A stretch of DNA of 32,409 bases from Gemmatimonadota bacterium (GCA_009838845.1 VXRD01000125.1:1-32409), one strand, 5' to 3'. Shown: positions 1-8,591, numbered from the stretch's first letter. A program made the numbers and translations. Notes: generated by a model from the sequence alone, not told the origin.

Positions 1-4
1 GTTT

Positions 5-1171
5 GTGCGCTATTTCTTGCTCACCATTTTGTGCGTTGTGGGAAGCATGGTCGCGCTGATTGGTCTTTTGGGTTGGCATCTGGGCATGGAAATCACAGTT
101 GATGGACAAGGTCGCTTGCAGCCTACCGCGCGTTATGAAGTGAAAGCACAACGATCAGGCTTGATTCAAACGGTTTATGTGCAACACGGGCAAGAGATTG
201 CACAGGGTGATTTGATGCTGACATTGAATGATACCGATTTACGCACGGAATTGGAGCAACTCGACCATGAACTGACGATGAATCAGAGTCGGCGTGTGGC
301 TCTGGTTGCAGAATTGCAACGCGAGCGTGCTGTTTTGGAGACAGAGATTACACGGGCTGAAGTGGAATATGATACCGCAAGGTTGCAATTGGAACAGGTT
401 CGACAAGAATACCAGATCTACCGCAAATATGCGCCTTATCGCGAAGATGGGAGTGTGCGACCACCTGTTGATACGTTGATTCCCATTCGGGTACACCAGA
501 CGCGAGTGCAGCGTGCAAAAGTAGAAATTGAGCGTTCAAAACGACGGTTGGCTGCTCTGGATAATCGCAAGCAGGAACACGAGATGCTAAAACAGACGTA
601 TGAAAAATTACAGGTCAGCCATCGCCTTGTCAAAACTCGTATGGAACAGATGAAGATATACGCGCCTGTTTCTGGAACCGTGTTGACGCGCGATTTGGAT
701 AAACGCGAGGGAGATCGCATTGAGGCGGGTGAAGCCGTGATTGAACTGGCCGAATTGCACAGTTGGCAAGCAAAGGTGATGATCCAGGAAGTGGATATCC
801 CAAAGGTGAAAGAGGGACATAAGGTGCGGATATATGTGAATGCTTTTCCACACATGGAATACAAGATTTTTGAGGGTATGGTGAAAGATGTGCCGAGAAA
901 ACCCGAACCCATCACACCTATGGGCGCCGGTCTCGTACCGGGCAGTATGAGTACTGTTTATCCGGTGAAGATTAGTGTGATAGATCCACATTTATCTGAC
1001 GGAGAATGTCCACTTGCTTATGGTATGAGTGTGGAAGCCAAGATCGTGACAGAGCGCGGTCCTATCGTTGACTTGCTGTGGAAGAAGTTTTTGAAGACCG
1101 TAGGAAAAATTGGGCGGCCTGAGATTTATCGATTGGAAGAATCCCCTGAAACCTTACAGATCAGGAACTGA
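5..1171 (+). CDS. HlyD-family periplasmic adaptor (membrane fusion protein), possibly 5'-truncated by window edge
   Basis: This protein should link an inner-membrane ABC exporter to the outer envelope. A hydrophobic segment occupies residues 3-25, followed by a lipoyl/barrel-sandwich half (about 35-75), a long helical hairpin (about 80-215) rich in E, R, K and Q, and the second barrel half (APVSGTVL near 220) with a beta-barrel after it. This is the usual HlyD/EmrA order. The frame opens with GTG at position 5, with the membrane segment starting almost at once. HlyD proteins normally have a cytosolic N-terminal stretch, and the frame is open to the window edge, so the true start may lie upstream. 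The stop lies 2 bp before the GTG of the ABC transporter, so the two are co-translated. The family is clear; the substrate is unknown. Confidence 0.88.
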   Translation: MRYFLLTILCVVGSMVALIGLLGWHLGMEITVDGQGRLQPTARYEVKAQRSGLIQTVYVQHGQEIAQGDLMLTLNDTDLRTELEQLDHELTMNQSRRVALVAELQRERAVLETEITRAEVEYDTARLQLEQVRQEYQIYRKYAPYREDGSVRPPVDTLIPIRVHQTRVQRAKVEIERSKRRLAALDNRKQEHEMLKQTYEKLQVSHRLVKTRMEQMKIYAPVSGTVLTRDLDKREGDRIEAGEAVIELAELHSWQAKVMIQEVDIPKVKEGHKVRIYVNAFPHMEYKIFEGMVKDVPRKPEPITPMGAGLVPGSMSTVYPVKISVIDPHLSDGECPLAYGMSVEAKIVTERGPIVDLLWKKFLKTVGKIGRPEIYRLEESPETLQIRN

Positions 1172-1173
1172 AT

Positions 1174-2889
1174 GTGCGTCAGATATTCAAAATTATCAAA
1201 ATGCTCCGACCCTACTGGCGGTTTATCTTTCAGTCATTCCTTGTAGGTATCATGGTTATGTTCTTACAAATTCCAGGACCGTACATCACCAAAGTTTTGA
1301 TCGATGACGTATATCCACACAAAGACTACACGCTCCTGACTTTCATTCTGATTATAGGTGCTGTGCTTTCGACGGGGGTGGGATTTACAGGATTGTTAAG
1401 CACTTATTTTGGTCGTTATGTGGGTGTCAACATGGGACTGGATTTCAAATCTCGATTCTATTCCCATGTGCAATCGCAGGACTTCAGCTTTTTCGACAAT
1501 CGGCAAACCGGCGAAGTTCTATCTCGATTTAGAGATATGGATAGTTCCATCAACAGCACGATCGGAATGGTGAACAGTCTGATTATGAATACCCTTCAGT
1601 TACTCATTTTTCCACCTATTTTGCTCTATATCAATTGGAAATTAGCCTTGATCAGCCTGGCGGTGCTGCCTTTTGATACCGTGTTGATTATGGTTTCCAA
1701 AAAGTACCTCAGCAGAGTTTCTAAAGAAGTCACCGAAGCAGCGGCTGAGTCATCCGCTAAGTCCTATGAATCGCTTTCGGGCATTCGCACCGTGCAAGCA
1801 CTTGGGTTGGAAACCACATTCTATCATAAGCTTAGAGGTATATTTCTTGACGTTGCAAAATTGCGAATTAAGTCAACCCATTTAAGTGGTAGCTTCAGGT
1901 TTATAGGCTCGTTGGTGAAAACAGCGGGTACGTTGGCGTATGGTTGGTACGGTTGGACAGAAGTTCTGAATGGCAATCTTTCACTGGGCAGTTACATGGC
2001 TTTTTCTGGTTATGTGGGGTATCTCTACGGTCCTATCGGCAATCTCATCGGCCTCGTGGGGCAGGTTGAAATGGCTCTAGTTCGCATCAATAGGTTTTTT
2101 GAAGTCTATGACTTGCAACCCGAAATACAGGATCGTCCCGATATGCCCACCTTGCCACAGGTGCGAGGTGAAATCGGTTTTCACAATGTGAGTTTTTCGT
2201 ATCAAGAGGACCTACCTGTTTTGCGCCACATCAACCTGCACATCCCAGCGCAGACCACCATTGCTCTGGTCGGAAAAAGTGGATCTGGCAAATCAACACT
2301 CGCCAAATTAATCCCGAGATTTTATGATCCGCCAGAGGGATACATTTCTATTGATGGTTACGATATTCGGAACTACCGCTTAAAATCTATCCGTCAGCAA
2401 GTGGGATTTGCGATGCAGGGCAGCACCTTGTTTCAGGGCAGTATTTTAGACAACTTAACCTTTGGACACGATATCCCAATGCGAGATGTTCAGGATGCGA
2501 CACAGGCTGCGTACATCCACGACTTTATTGCGTCATTGCCCGAGGGCTATGAAACACTGGTGGGCGAACAAGGAGCGCAGATGTCAGAAGGGCAGAAACA
2601 GCGCATTGCCCTATCTCGTGTGCTGTTGATGGACACGCCTATCCTGATATTAGATGAACCTACTGCCGCATTGGATATGGAATCCGAATATCATATCCAG
2701 GAGGCATTGAAAACAGTGCGACAAGGTAGGACAACCATCATTATTGCACATCGGCTTTCAACCATTCAAAATGCAGATGAGATTGTGGTATTGGATGAGG
2801 GCCAAATTGCAGAGCAGGGGACTCATGAATGGTTAGCCATGCAAGACGGGGTTTATGCCCATTTGTATGAAAAAACAGCAAGTATATGA
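1174..2889 (+). CDS. ABC exporter, fused membrane and ATPase domains (MsbA/type I secretion-like, no peptidase domain)
   Basis: A 571-aa half-transporter that should work as a homodimer with the HlyD-type adaptor just upstream. Residues 1-300 form the six-helix ABC type-1 membrane domain. The ATPase domain carries Walker A GKSGSGKST (near 367), a Q-loop in GFAMQGSTLFQGS, a signature in the variant form MSEGQKQR, Walker B ILILDEPTAALD and the H-loop in AHRLST. There is no N-terminal C39 peptidase domain, so any leader cleavage must be done by another protein; the S8 protease and CPBP protein downstream are candidates. The GTG start at 1174 is favoured by its close spacing to the adaptor stop. 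Substrate specificity cannot be read from the sequence. Confidence 0.93.
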   Translation: MRQIFKIIKMLRPYWRFIFQSFLVGIMVMFLQIPGPYITKVLIDDVYPHKDYTLLTFILIIGAVLSTGVGFTGLLSTYFGRYVGVNMGLDFKSRFYSHVQSQDFSFFDNRQTGEVLSRFRDMDSSINSTIGMVNSLIMNTLQLLIFPPILLYINWKLALISLAVLPFDTVLIMVSKKYLSRVSKEVTEAAAESSAKSYESLSGIRTVQALGLETTFYHKLRGIFLDVAKLRIKSTHLSGSFRFIGSLVKTAGTLAYGWYGWTEVLNGNLSLGSYMAFSGYVGYLYGPIGNLIGLVGQVEMALVRINRFFEVYDLQPEIQDRPDMPTLPQVRGEIGFHNVSFSYQEDLPVLRHINLHIPAQTTIALVGKSGSGKSTLAKLIPRFYDPPEGYISIDGYDIRNYRLKSIRQQVGFAMQGSTLFQGSILDNLTFGHDIPMRDVQDATQAAYIHDFIASLPEGYETLVGEQGAQMSEGQKQRIALSRVLLMDTPILILDEPTAALDMESEYHIQEALKTVRQGRTTIIIAHRLSTIQNADEIVVLDEGQIAEQGTHEWLAMQDGVYAHLYEKTASI

Positions 2890-2896
2890 TGTGAAC

Positions 2897-2912
2897 TTAG
2901 CCTTCGGGGGCT
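2897..2912 (+). repeat. Left arm of a 16-bp perfect inverted repeat flanking the 148-aa gene
   Basis: TTAGCCTTCGGGGGCT lies 7 bp after the ABC transporter stop. Its exact reverse complement is at 3429-3444, and the match ends after 16 bp on both sides. Each arm can also form a weak 4-bp hairpin (AGCC/GGCT), here followed by a T-rich run at 2917-2921. Confidence 0.85.
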
Positions 2913-2938
2913 TCATCTTTTTCACAAGGAGATTTGTT

Positions 2939-3385
2939 ATGCAACTTTGCAAGAAACCTGTACATTCTTATGGCAGGTATAAACAGGCTGTACAATTGTA
3001 TATGCCAGGATCAAGCTCACCACCGACAGCCTTCGTAGAAGCGTCAGTAGAGGTTGGTGAAACCCTGGTAGATATTGGCAGTGCGGCTCTTGATGCGGTT
3101 GATCAGCTTGCTGAAGACTTCTTCACCACTGGGGTTACAGTCCATGAAAATGAGGATGCATCCCTGTCTGTTCGTTATCCAGGCGTAACAAATACGTATA
3201 GAGAGTCGCCTGATCCTGCAGTCCCTGATACCGTATATCAGACTACATCTATAGTTAATTTTACGGTCTATGGACACGGGATAGTGATTGAGAAGACAGT
3301 CAAAACTCCAGTAATAGAAGTGCCAGAAGATGCACCAGAAACAGATACAGATGACGAAAAGAAAAAATCAACAACGGGGGATTAA
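2939..3385 (+). CDS. Hypothetical acidic 148-aa protein, candidate export substrate
   Basis: I do not recognise this protein. The start at 2939 is chosen because AAGGAG sits at 2926-2931, 7 nt ahead; an upstream extension of the frame would overlap the transporter and has no such site. The N-terminus is basic (MQLCKK...), the middle (about 35-70) could form an amphipathic helix, residues 75-125 are rich in V, T and Y and look beta-rich, and the tail is strongly acidic with a short KKK run. There is one cysteine (residue 4), no Gly-Gly leader site and no classical signal peptide. Its place right after the HlyD/ABC pair and ahead of two proteases makes it the best candidate for the cargo, which is inference from position. 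It is enclosed by a 16-bp inverted repeat, suggesting an insertable or separately regulated cassette. Confidence 0.6.
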   Translation: MQLCKKPVHSYGRYKQAVQLYMPGSSSPPTAFVEASVEVGETLVDIGSAALDAVDQLAEDFFTTGVTVHENEDASLSVRYPGVTNTYRESPDPAVPDTVYQTTSIVNFTVYGHGIVIEKTVKTPVIEVPEDAPETDTDDEKKKSTTGD

Positions 3386-3428
3386 GCTATTCGCGTGTAA
3401 AAGCTAACACCGTTCAATTCACCAACCC

Positions 3429-3444
3429 AGCCCCCGAAGGCTAA
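3429..3444 (-). repeat. Right arm of the 16-bp inverted repeat
   Basis: AGCCCCCGAAGGCTAA is the exact reverse complement of 2897-2912. It lies between the 148-aa gene and the CPBP protease gene, 14 bp ahead of the latter's start. Confidence 0.85.
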
Positions 3445-3458
3445 AGAAAAAATTCAGG

Positions 3459-4247
3459 ATGAACAGCAATAGAAACTTAAAATCCACACCTTGGCCACTT
3501 GAAGTTGATATAGGATTTGGTCGAGGTATTGTTCTGACAATCACTGTGTTTTTGGGCAGCCAGCTATTGTACTGGCTCGTTGACCGTACCCAAAAAATAG
3601 TTCTATCTTTTTTAAATTACACTCTAAGTAATACCGGTATTGGTAGCGAAATCTATAGCGGTATTTTAGTCATTTTGGGGTTTATTTTTGTTTATATCGT
3701 TGTGCAAAGGTTTGGAAGAATTAATATCAGAACCCTATTGTGGCATACGCCACCCTCATTAAAACAAGGTATTAAATGGGCATTTTGGGGTTTTTGCTTA
3801 TCCTTTTTCTTTTGCTTGCTTCAGTTATATGCGGATGGTTATATAATAAAAGGTTATGGATGTTATCATTATAGCGACAAATCTTTTCTATATGTTTCTA
3901 TGATAACATTTATTGACATCGCAGTGTCTGGTGTTTTGGCTCCGATAAAGGAAGAAATCTCAGAGAGAGGTATTCTTTATGCGGCTCTGAGAAAAAAAGG
4001 AAAGGTAATAGCGTATTTTCTTTCTGTATTTTGGTTCGTCTTTCTCCACGTACCTTCGTATTCAAATTTGTTTTTTAATGGCATTATAGGGCTTACACTG
4101 CACCACTTCATTCTTATTATTTTAACGGGAATTATTACAGCGTATATTTATGAGTCCACGGGAAAGCTGATACTGTGTGTTATTTTTCACTGCGCGATTA
4201 ATGCGACTCTTACCCTGAGTGCCTTCTTGTATTACTTGATCACCTAA
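3459..4247 (+). CDS. CPBP-family intramembrane metalloprotease (Abi/CAAX-type)
   Basis: A 262-aa polytopic membrane protein with about seven hydrophobic segments. All three CPBP motifs are present in order: the EExxxR motif in KEEISERG (near residue 167), FLHVPS (FxxxH), and HCAIN (HxxxN) near the C-terminus. These carry the glutamate, histidines and asparagine of the glutamic-type intramembrane protease site. Family members process prenylated proteins or, in bacteriocin clusters, act in self-immunity or peptide maturation. In this cluster a maturation or immunity role for the exported product is plausible but is inferred from context. No strong ribosome binding site precedes the ATG (only AGG adjacent to it). 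Confidence 0.85.
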   Translation: MNSNRNLKSTPWPLEVDIGFGRGIVLTITVFLGSQLLYWLVDRTQKIVLSFLNYTLSNTGIGSEIYSGILVILGFIFVYIVVQRFGRINIRTLLWHTPPSLKQGIKWAFWGFCLSFFFCLLQLYADGYIIKGYGCYHYSDKSFLYVSMITFIDIAVSGVLAPIKEEISERGILYAALRKKGKVIAYFLSVFWFVFLHVPSYSNLFFNGIIGLTLHHFILIILTGIITAYIYESTGKLILCVIFHCAINATLTLSAFLYYLIT

Positions 4248-4318
4248 ATCATTATAGCGTAGATGATAAATGCTCTTTGCTGAGGTGCATGCTCTGGCAT
4301 TCTTGGTATGCGACATCA

Positions 4319-5254
4319 ATGTCGAAAAAAAATAAAATGCAAAAAATAAAATCCTTCTTTTTATGGGTGGGCATTGTGCTTGCGGTTGTTATTGGGAGCA
4401 CACTTATTTGGCCGTATTTGAATTATGCCAATTCTGAATACTGGCACAATAGAGGTAGAGCTTTTTATGAGAAAAAAAACTATGAAAAAGCTCTAAAAGC
4501 GTTTGAGCATGCGATATCTTTGGATCCTGAAGATACCTCTGCCTATCAGTGGAAGGCGGCGGTTTTTCTTAAACTGGAATCTTATAATCAAGCCATTGAC
4601 GCCTACGATCAAATCCTTGCATATAGCCCTGATAATCCCAAAATAGTGCTTCTTAAAGGGCAGACTTATGCCAGGGCGAAACAATTTGAAGTGGCACTCG
4701 AAATATTTGATCAGGCGATTAGCACGGGAATCGATAGGCCAGTGAAGATTCAGAATGGCACATTTTCTTTTCAGTATTTACTATTGATCCAGAAATCAAT
4801 AGCACTGATGGAGTTGGAGCGGTATGAAGAGGTACTTAGCGTACTTGAAGCCGCAATCAAAAAGTCGCCTCAAGATGCTAATTTGCGGCATAGCAAAGGT
4901 GCGGCATTACTGATGCTGGAACGGTTTGAAGATGCTATCAAATGTTTTGACTATGCCCTTCAGATAGATCCGGATTCTACTAAAGCTGCTTTGGCCTGGA
5001 ATAACAAAGGGTGTGCATTGTTTGGATTAAAGAAATACGATGATGCTCTCAAAGCGTTTGATCAAGCACTTCTGCTCGACGCTGATTATGACTCGGCATG
5101 GTATAGTCGTGCCCGTGTCTATGTCTCTTTGGGCAATCGAGATTCTGCTGTTTCTTCCTTGCAAAGAGCTATTGCATTGAATCCTGATCATAAACAAAAT
5201 ATGCGGTCAGATGAAGCATTTCAATCCCTGAAAGGTCTGGAAGTTTTTAAATAG
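4319..5254 (+). CDS. Membrane-anchored TPR-repeat protein
   Basis: A 311-aa protein with a basic start (MSKKNKMQKIK), one transmembrane helix (about residues 13-33), then about six tetratricopeptide repeats on the periplasmic or extracytoplasmic side. Repeats show the typical pattern, for example W.NKGCALFGLKKYDDALKAFDQAL and YEKALKAFEHAISLDPED. TPR proteins act as scaffolds, so this one may tether cluster enzymes or cargo near the exporter. The start at 4319 is preferred over an in-frame start at 4277 because it puts a normal positively charged end before the anchor. Its stop is 2 bp before the S8 protease start, which ties it to the same operon. Confidence 0.85.
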   Translation: MSKKNKMQKIKSFFLWVGIVLAVVIGSTLIWPYLNYANSEYWHNRGRAFYEKKNYEKALKAFEHAISLDPEDTSAYQWKAAVFLKLESYNQAIDAYDQILAYSPDNPKIVLLKGQTYARAKQFEVALEIFDQAISTGIDRPVKIQNGTFSFQYLLLIQKSIALMELERYEEVLSVLEAAIKKSPQDANLRHSKGAALLMLERFEDAIKCFDYALQIDPDSTKAALAWNNKGCALFGLKKYDDALKAFDQALLLDADYDSAWYSRARVYVSLGNRDSAVSSLQRAIALNPDHKQNMRSDEAFQSLKGLEVFK

Positions 5255-5256
5255 AA

Positions 5257-7218
5257 ATGCCAAGTCCAAATTCTTCAAGTATTATAGAGAACAGGATGTG
5301 TGATAAGCAGGTTGTGAAAGTGGCTATTATCGACAGTGGTATTGATATATCACATCCGAGCATTGGGATGATTGCAGGTGGCGTAAATATCTCGATTAAT
5401 AAAGATGGTCATTTTATTTATTCTGGAAAAGTCACCGACTGTGCAGGGCATGGTACGGCGTGTGCCGGGATTATCCGGAAGAAGGCCCCTGATGCAGCAC
5501 TTTATAGCGTGCGGATTTTTGATGCGTCTTTGATAGCAGATGGACGGCCGTTGATTATGGCGATTCAGTGGTGTATTGACAATGAGATGGGTGTGGTGAA
5601 TTTAAGTCTGGGCACGACGGATGTGATGTTTAAGGAGGCTCTTCAGAAAGTATGTCGCAAAGCGGTTGATGCTGGTGTGATTCTCATAGCTGCTGAGAGC
5701 AATGACGGAAGTGAGAGTTATCCTGCGGTATTTCCCGAAGTGATTGGTGTCACAGGTGGTGCGATTGCGGATTTAAGCACTCCACAACAGGCCTATAAGC
5801 CAGACGGATTCTACTACCGCAAAGATCATCGCATCGAATGTGTGACGCGAGGGGATGAACAGCGCGTGTGCTGGTTAAACGGCAAACATATTATGACCGG
5901 AGGAAACAGCTTTGCGGCACCACATATCACGGGCATTATCGCACGCCTGTTGGAACAGCATCCAAAGTGTTCTATTCAAGATATTCGGTTATTACTACAA
6001 GAAAAAGCATTAAACGAAATATCTCAAGGTCAAAATAAGTCCAAATCTGGTCTTCAGTCACACCAAAAAGATTTTCAAGAGGACTATGCCTATATCAAGA
6101 AAGCCGTGTTGTATCCGTATAACAAAGAGATGCACAGTCTGGTGCGCTATCGCGATTTGCTCGCGTTTGAGATTGTCGGCGTTGCCGATCCCATTGGCAA
6201 GGAGATGGTGGGCAAGGATGCGGGCAAGGTAATTGGTGAATCTGTTGCAAATCTTCGGATCAGCCCGAATATTCGGCACACAATGGCAGATGCAGATACC
6301 CTCATTCTCGGCTATGTGGATCAACTATCTCGCATCCGCAAGCGCGATTTGCTCAGAGAATATGTGCAATTGGCTCTTGATGAGGAATGTCATGTGTTCA
6401 GTTTTCAGGCACTTGATCCAACCGTTTACGGCGATCTGTATGATACAGCGGACAAAAAGGGACTGCGCCTTGCCTATCCCCATGTTTTAGGAGAAGAAAT
6501 CACTCAGGCGATTCAAAATTTCAATGTGCTCCCGCCTGTGGATGTGCCAGTGCTTTCTGTGATGGGCACGAGTTCTCAACAGGGCAAGTTCACGTTGCAA
6601 CTCGCGCTCAGGCGCAGGCTCATCCAACAGGGCTATAAAGTCGGGCAGATCGGCACTGAACACCATTCTCGGTTATTCGGCATGGATGCTGCTTTCCCAA
6701 TGGGCTATGCTTCGCCGCTCAAATTGTCATTTCAACATTACATACCGTATCTGGATTACAAAATGCGCGAGATTTGCCAGCGCACACAGCCCGATATTAT
6801 CCTGACAGGCTCTCAGTCGGGGACCATTCCCTATCATGTCCAGGAGCACAGCACACATTGCTTGTCTTCACTGGCGTTTTTACTGGGGGTAAAACCCGAT
6901 GCCTGCATTCTGGTGGTCAACAGCATTGATGCCGAAGAGTACATACGCGATACAATTGATGGGATACGTGCTGTGTGTAAAGCGCCGACTATCTTGCTGG
7001 CGATGGGAGACCACGAGAAGCACATCCGGACAGCTTATGGGCGTAGTATGGTCACGCCAAAAAAGATGGCACAATCTCAAATTGATCGTCACCTCAAAAA
7101 ACTACAAGATTCGTTTTGTGTGCCTGCGATTGGGATTCTTTCAGAGACGGGTCAACAGTGTCTTGTGGAAACTGTGATTCAATATTTTTCAAAGAATGAT
7201 ACATCAACTATCGCATAG
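5257..7218 (+). CDS. Subtilisin-like S8 serine protease fused to a DUF1611 (DgcN-like) region
   Basis: A 653-aa, apparently cytosolic fusion (no signal peptide). Residues 20-240 are a full S8 catalytic domain with Asp26 (DSGID), His65 (GHGTACAG), the oxyanion Asn149 (AAESNDGS) and Ser218 in GGNSFAAPH, a variant of GTSMAAPH. From about 280 the protein matches both halves of DUF1611: a Rossmann-like N-terminal part, then a P-loop-like part with GTSSQQGKFT near 436-445 and conserved-looking stretches such as ILTGSQSGT. DUF1611 includes DgcN, reported as a D-glutamate N-acetyltransferase. Protease genes occur in peptide natural-product clusters, but I know of no S8-DUF1611 fusion. Likely roles are maturation of the exported product plus ATP- or acyl-dependent chemistry; this is inference. 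A second possible start is Met14. Confidence 0.85.
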   Translation: MPSPNSSSIIENRMCDKQVVKVAIIDSGIDISHPSIGMIAGGVNISINKDGHFIYSGKVTDCAGHGTACAGIIRKKAPDAALYSVRIFDASLIADGRPLIMAIQWCIDNEMGVVNLSLGTTDVMFKEALQKVCRKAVDAGVILIAAESNDGSESYPAVFPEVIGVTGGAIADLSTPQQAYKPDGFYYRKDHRIECVTRGDEQRVCWLNGKHIMTGGNSFAAPHITGIIARLLEQHPKCSIQDIRLLLQEKALNEISQGQNKSKSGLQSHQKDFQEDYAYIKKAVLYPYNKEMHSLVRYRDLLAFEIVGVADPIGKEMVGKDAGKVIGESVANLRISPNIRHTMADADTLILGYVDQLSRIRKRDLLREYVQLALDEECHVFSFQALDPTVYGDLYDTADKKGLRLAYPHVLGEEITQAIQNFNVLPPVDVPVLSVMGTSSQQGKFTLQLALRRRLIQQGYKVGQIGTEHHSRLFGMDAAFPMGYASPLKLSFQHYIPYLDYKMREICQRTQPDIILTGSQSGTIPYHVQEHSTHCLSSLAFLLGVKPDACILVVNSIDAEEYIRDTIDGIRAVCKAPTILLAMGDHEKHIRTAYGRSMVTPKKMAQSQIDRHLKKLQDSFCVPAIGILSETGQQCLVETVIQYFSKNDTSTIA

Positions 7219-7226
7219 GAGGGGTT

Positions 7227-7505
7227 ATGTCTATTGAACATCGGGTCAAACAGGTGATCATTCGCACGTTGTCTCTGGAAGTTGATGCAGACGAAATTGA
7301 CGATGAAGATGAACTTTTTGGAGGTGGCCTGGGGATTAATTCAATGGCGACGATTGAGATTATTGTGGGTTTGGAAGAGGAGTTTGGCATTGAGGTGCCA
7401 GATGAAGATTTGCGCGTGGAACTGTTTGATAGCGTGCAAACCATGGCCGACTATATTCGCGCAGTGTTACAGAAAGTACCTGAGGTCGCCGGACAGATAG
7501 AATAG
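7227..7505 (+). CDS. Stand-alone acyl carrier protein
   Basis: A 92-aa acidic helical carrier protein. Ser39 in LGINSMA corresponds to the phosphopantetheine attachment serine of the usual DSL motif; here the residue before Ser is Asn rather than Asp. The following helix (IEIIVGLEEEFGIEVPDEDL) and the end (SVQTMADYIRAVL) are typical of ACP/PCP folds. AGGAGGGG lies just ahead of the ATG and implies strong translation. It lacks a fatty-acid-synthesis neighbourhood, and its partner is the BtrH_N-like protein that follows, so a specialised role in carrying an acyl or aminoacyl group is likely. A dedicated loading enzyme is not visible in the window. Confidence 0.92.
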   Translation: MSIEHRVKQVIIRTLSLEVDADEIDDEDELFGGGLGINSMATIEIIVGLEEEFGIEVPDEDLRVELFDSVQTMADYIRAVLQKVPEVAGQIE

Positions 7506-7548
7506 ATTTTTCGCTCTTACTTAGATGATACAGATTTTGAGATAGCTC

Positions 7549-8568
7549 ATGAAAAAATCGCTTCCCATACAGGTATCCCCACCCATCCACGGCTATCCCC
7601 GCCATGGCTATCGGCTTTCGATTATGTCGCTTCAGGATGATTATATTCCCTGGTTCTTCTGCAATTACATACAGCTATTCGCCGTTGACCTGTTACAGGA
7701 GAGCAAACATAACATCCGATTCAACTTCTATTTTCAGGGTCCGTACTCCCCGCCATGGCTGTCTATCTACACCGTTCCGAGGCGATTAATCGCCAAAGTC
7801 TATCATCAGATTGTGCCGTTTATTCGCGATCAAATTGATGAGGGCTTTTATGTCCAGTTGATGGCTGATGAGTATTTCCTGCCGCATACGCCATTTTATG
7901 AGAAGATACATCATCCACATGCTATTATGGTATTTGGATACGATGACGATACAGAAACACTTGAGACTCTGGGATTCAATAGCGCGCGGGACTATTCTGT
8001 TTCCAGGGTTGGATATTCAGATTTTGAAGCGGCGTTTCGCTGGATTGATCCCGAGAAACGCAGATCGTACCTGGTAACTCTTTTTGAGTATAATGAGGAC
8101 GGTGTCTATGAGTTTGATATTGACGCTGTCATTGACCAGTTGCGAGCCTATGTCCATTCTGAGAATCCATCTATCCACTACCGGACGTTGCGTAAGCCAG
8201 TTGAAGGCGTCTTTGGGATGGCGACGTATAAGCTCTTGCGAGATTATTTTACGCATTTGTTTGTTCATCCCCGGTTGTGGGATCGACGGCATTTGTTCAC
8301 GCTTTGGGAGCACAAGCGTTGTATGCTGAACAGGCTTGCTTATCTGGAAGAGCGCGGGTATTTGCGTCGGTCAGACCAGTTTCATCAGGCGTACAAGGAG
8401 GTTGAACAGAAGGCGCATCAGATTCATCTGATGATGCTTAAATTGCGAGCGTTGGTGGAGGTCAAGAGAGCGTGGGATATGGATCGTATTTTGAAGATTA
8501 TCACCTTGTTAGATGATATTTCTCAAAGGGAAGAGCGCATTCTGAAGGATGTTTTGAAGGCGCTTTGA
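7549..8568 (+). CDS. BtrH_N-like (papain-fold acyltransferase/peptidase-like) protein
   Basis: A 339-aa protein whose first half resembles the N-terminal domain of butirosin protein BtrH. Visible marks are Cys38 in WFFCNY, the DEYFLP stretch at 107-112, and HHPHAIMVFGYDDD at 121-134. A Cys38/His/Asp arrangement could form a papain-type site. The second half is helical (about 230-335), like the C-terminal part of such proteins. BtrH transfers an acyl group from the carrier protein BtrI to an amine acceptor; here an ACP lies 43 bp upstream, so ACP-dependent acyl transfer is the best guess. The acceptor (small molecule or the 148-aa protein) is unknown. This is the last gene of the plus-strand cluster and is followed by a terminator. 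Confidence 0.6.
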   Translation: MKKSLPIQVSPPIHGYPRHGYRLSIMSLQDDYIPWFFCNYIQLFAVDLLQESKHNIRFNFYFQGPYSPPWLSIYTVPRRLIAKVYHQIVPFIRDQIDEGFYVQLMADEYFLPHTPFYEKIHHPHAIMVFGYDDDTETLETLGFNSARDYSVSRVGYSDFEAAFRWIDPEKRRSYLVTLFEYNEDGVYEFDIDAVIDQLRAYVHSENPSIHYRTLRKPVEGVFGMATYKLLRDYFTHLFVHPRLWDRRHLFTLWEHKRCMLNRLAYLEERGYLRRSDQFHQAYKEVEQKAHQIHLMMLKLRALVEVKRAWDMDRILKIITLLDDISQREERILKDVLKAL

Positions 8569-8591
8569 AACGCGTACACGATAGCACATAA

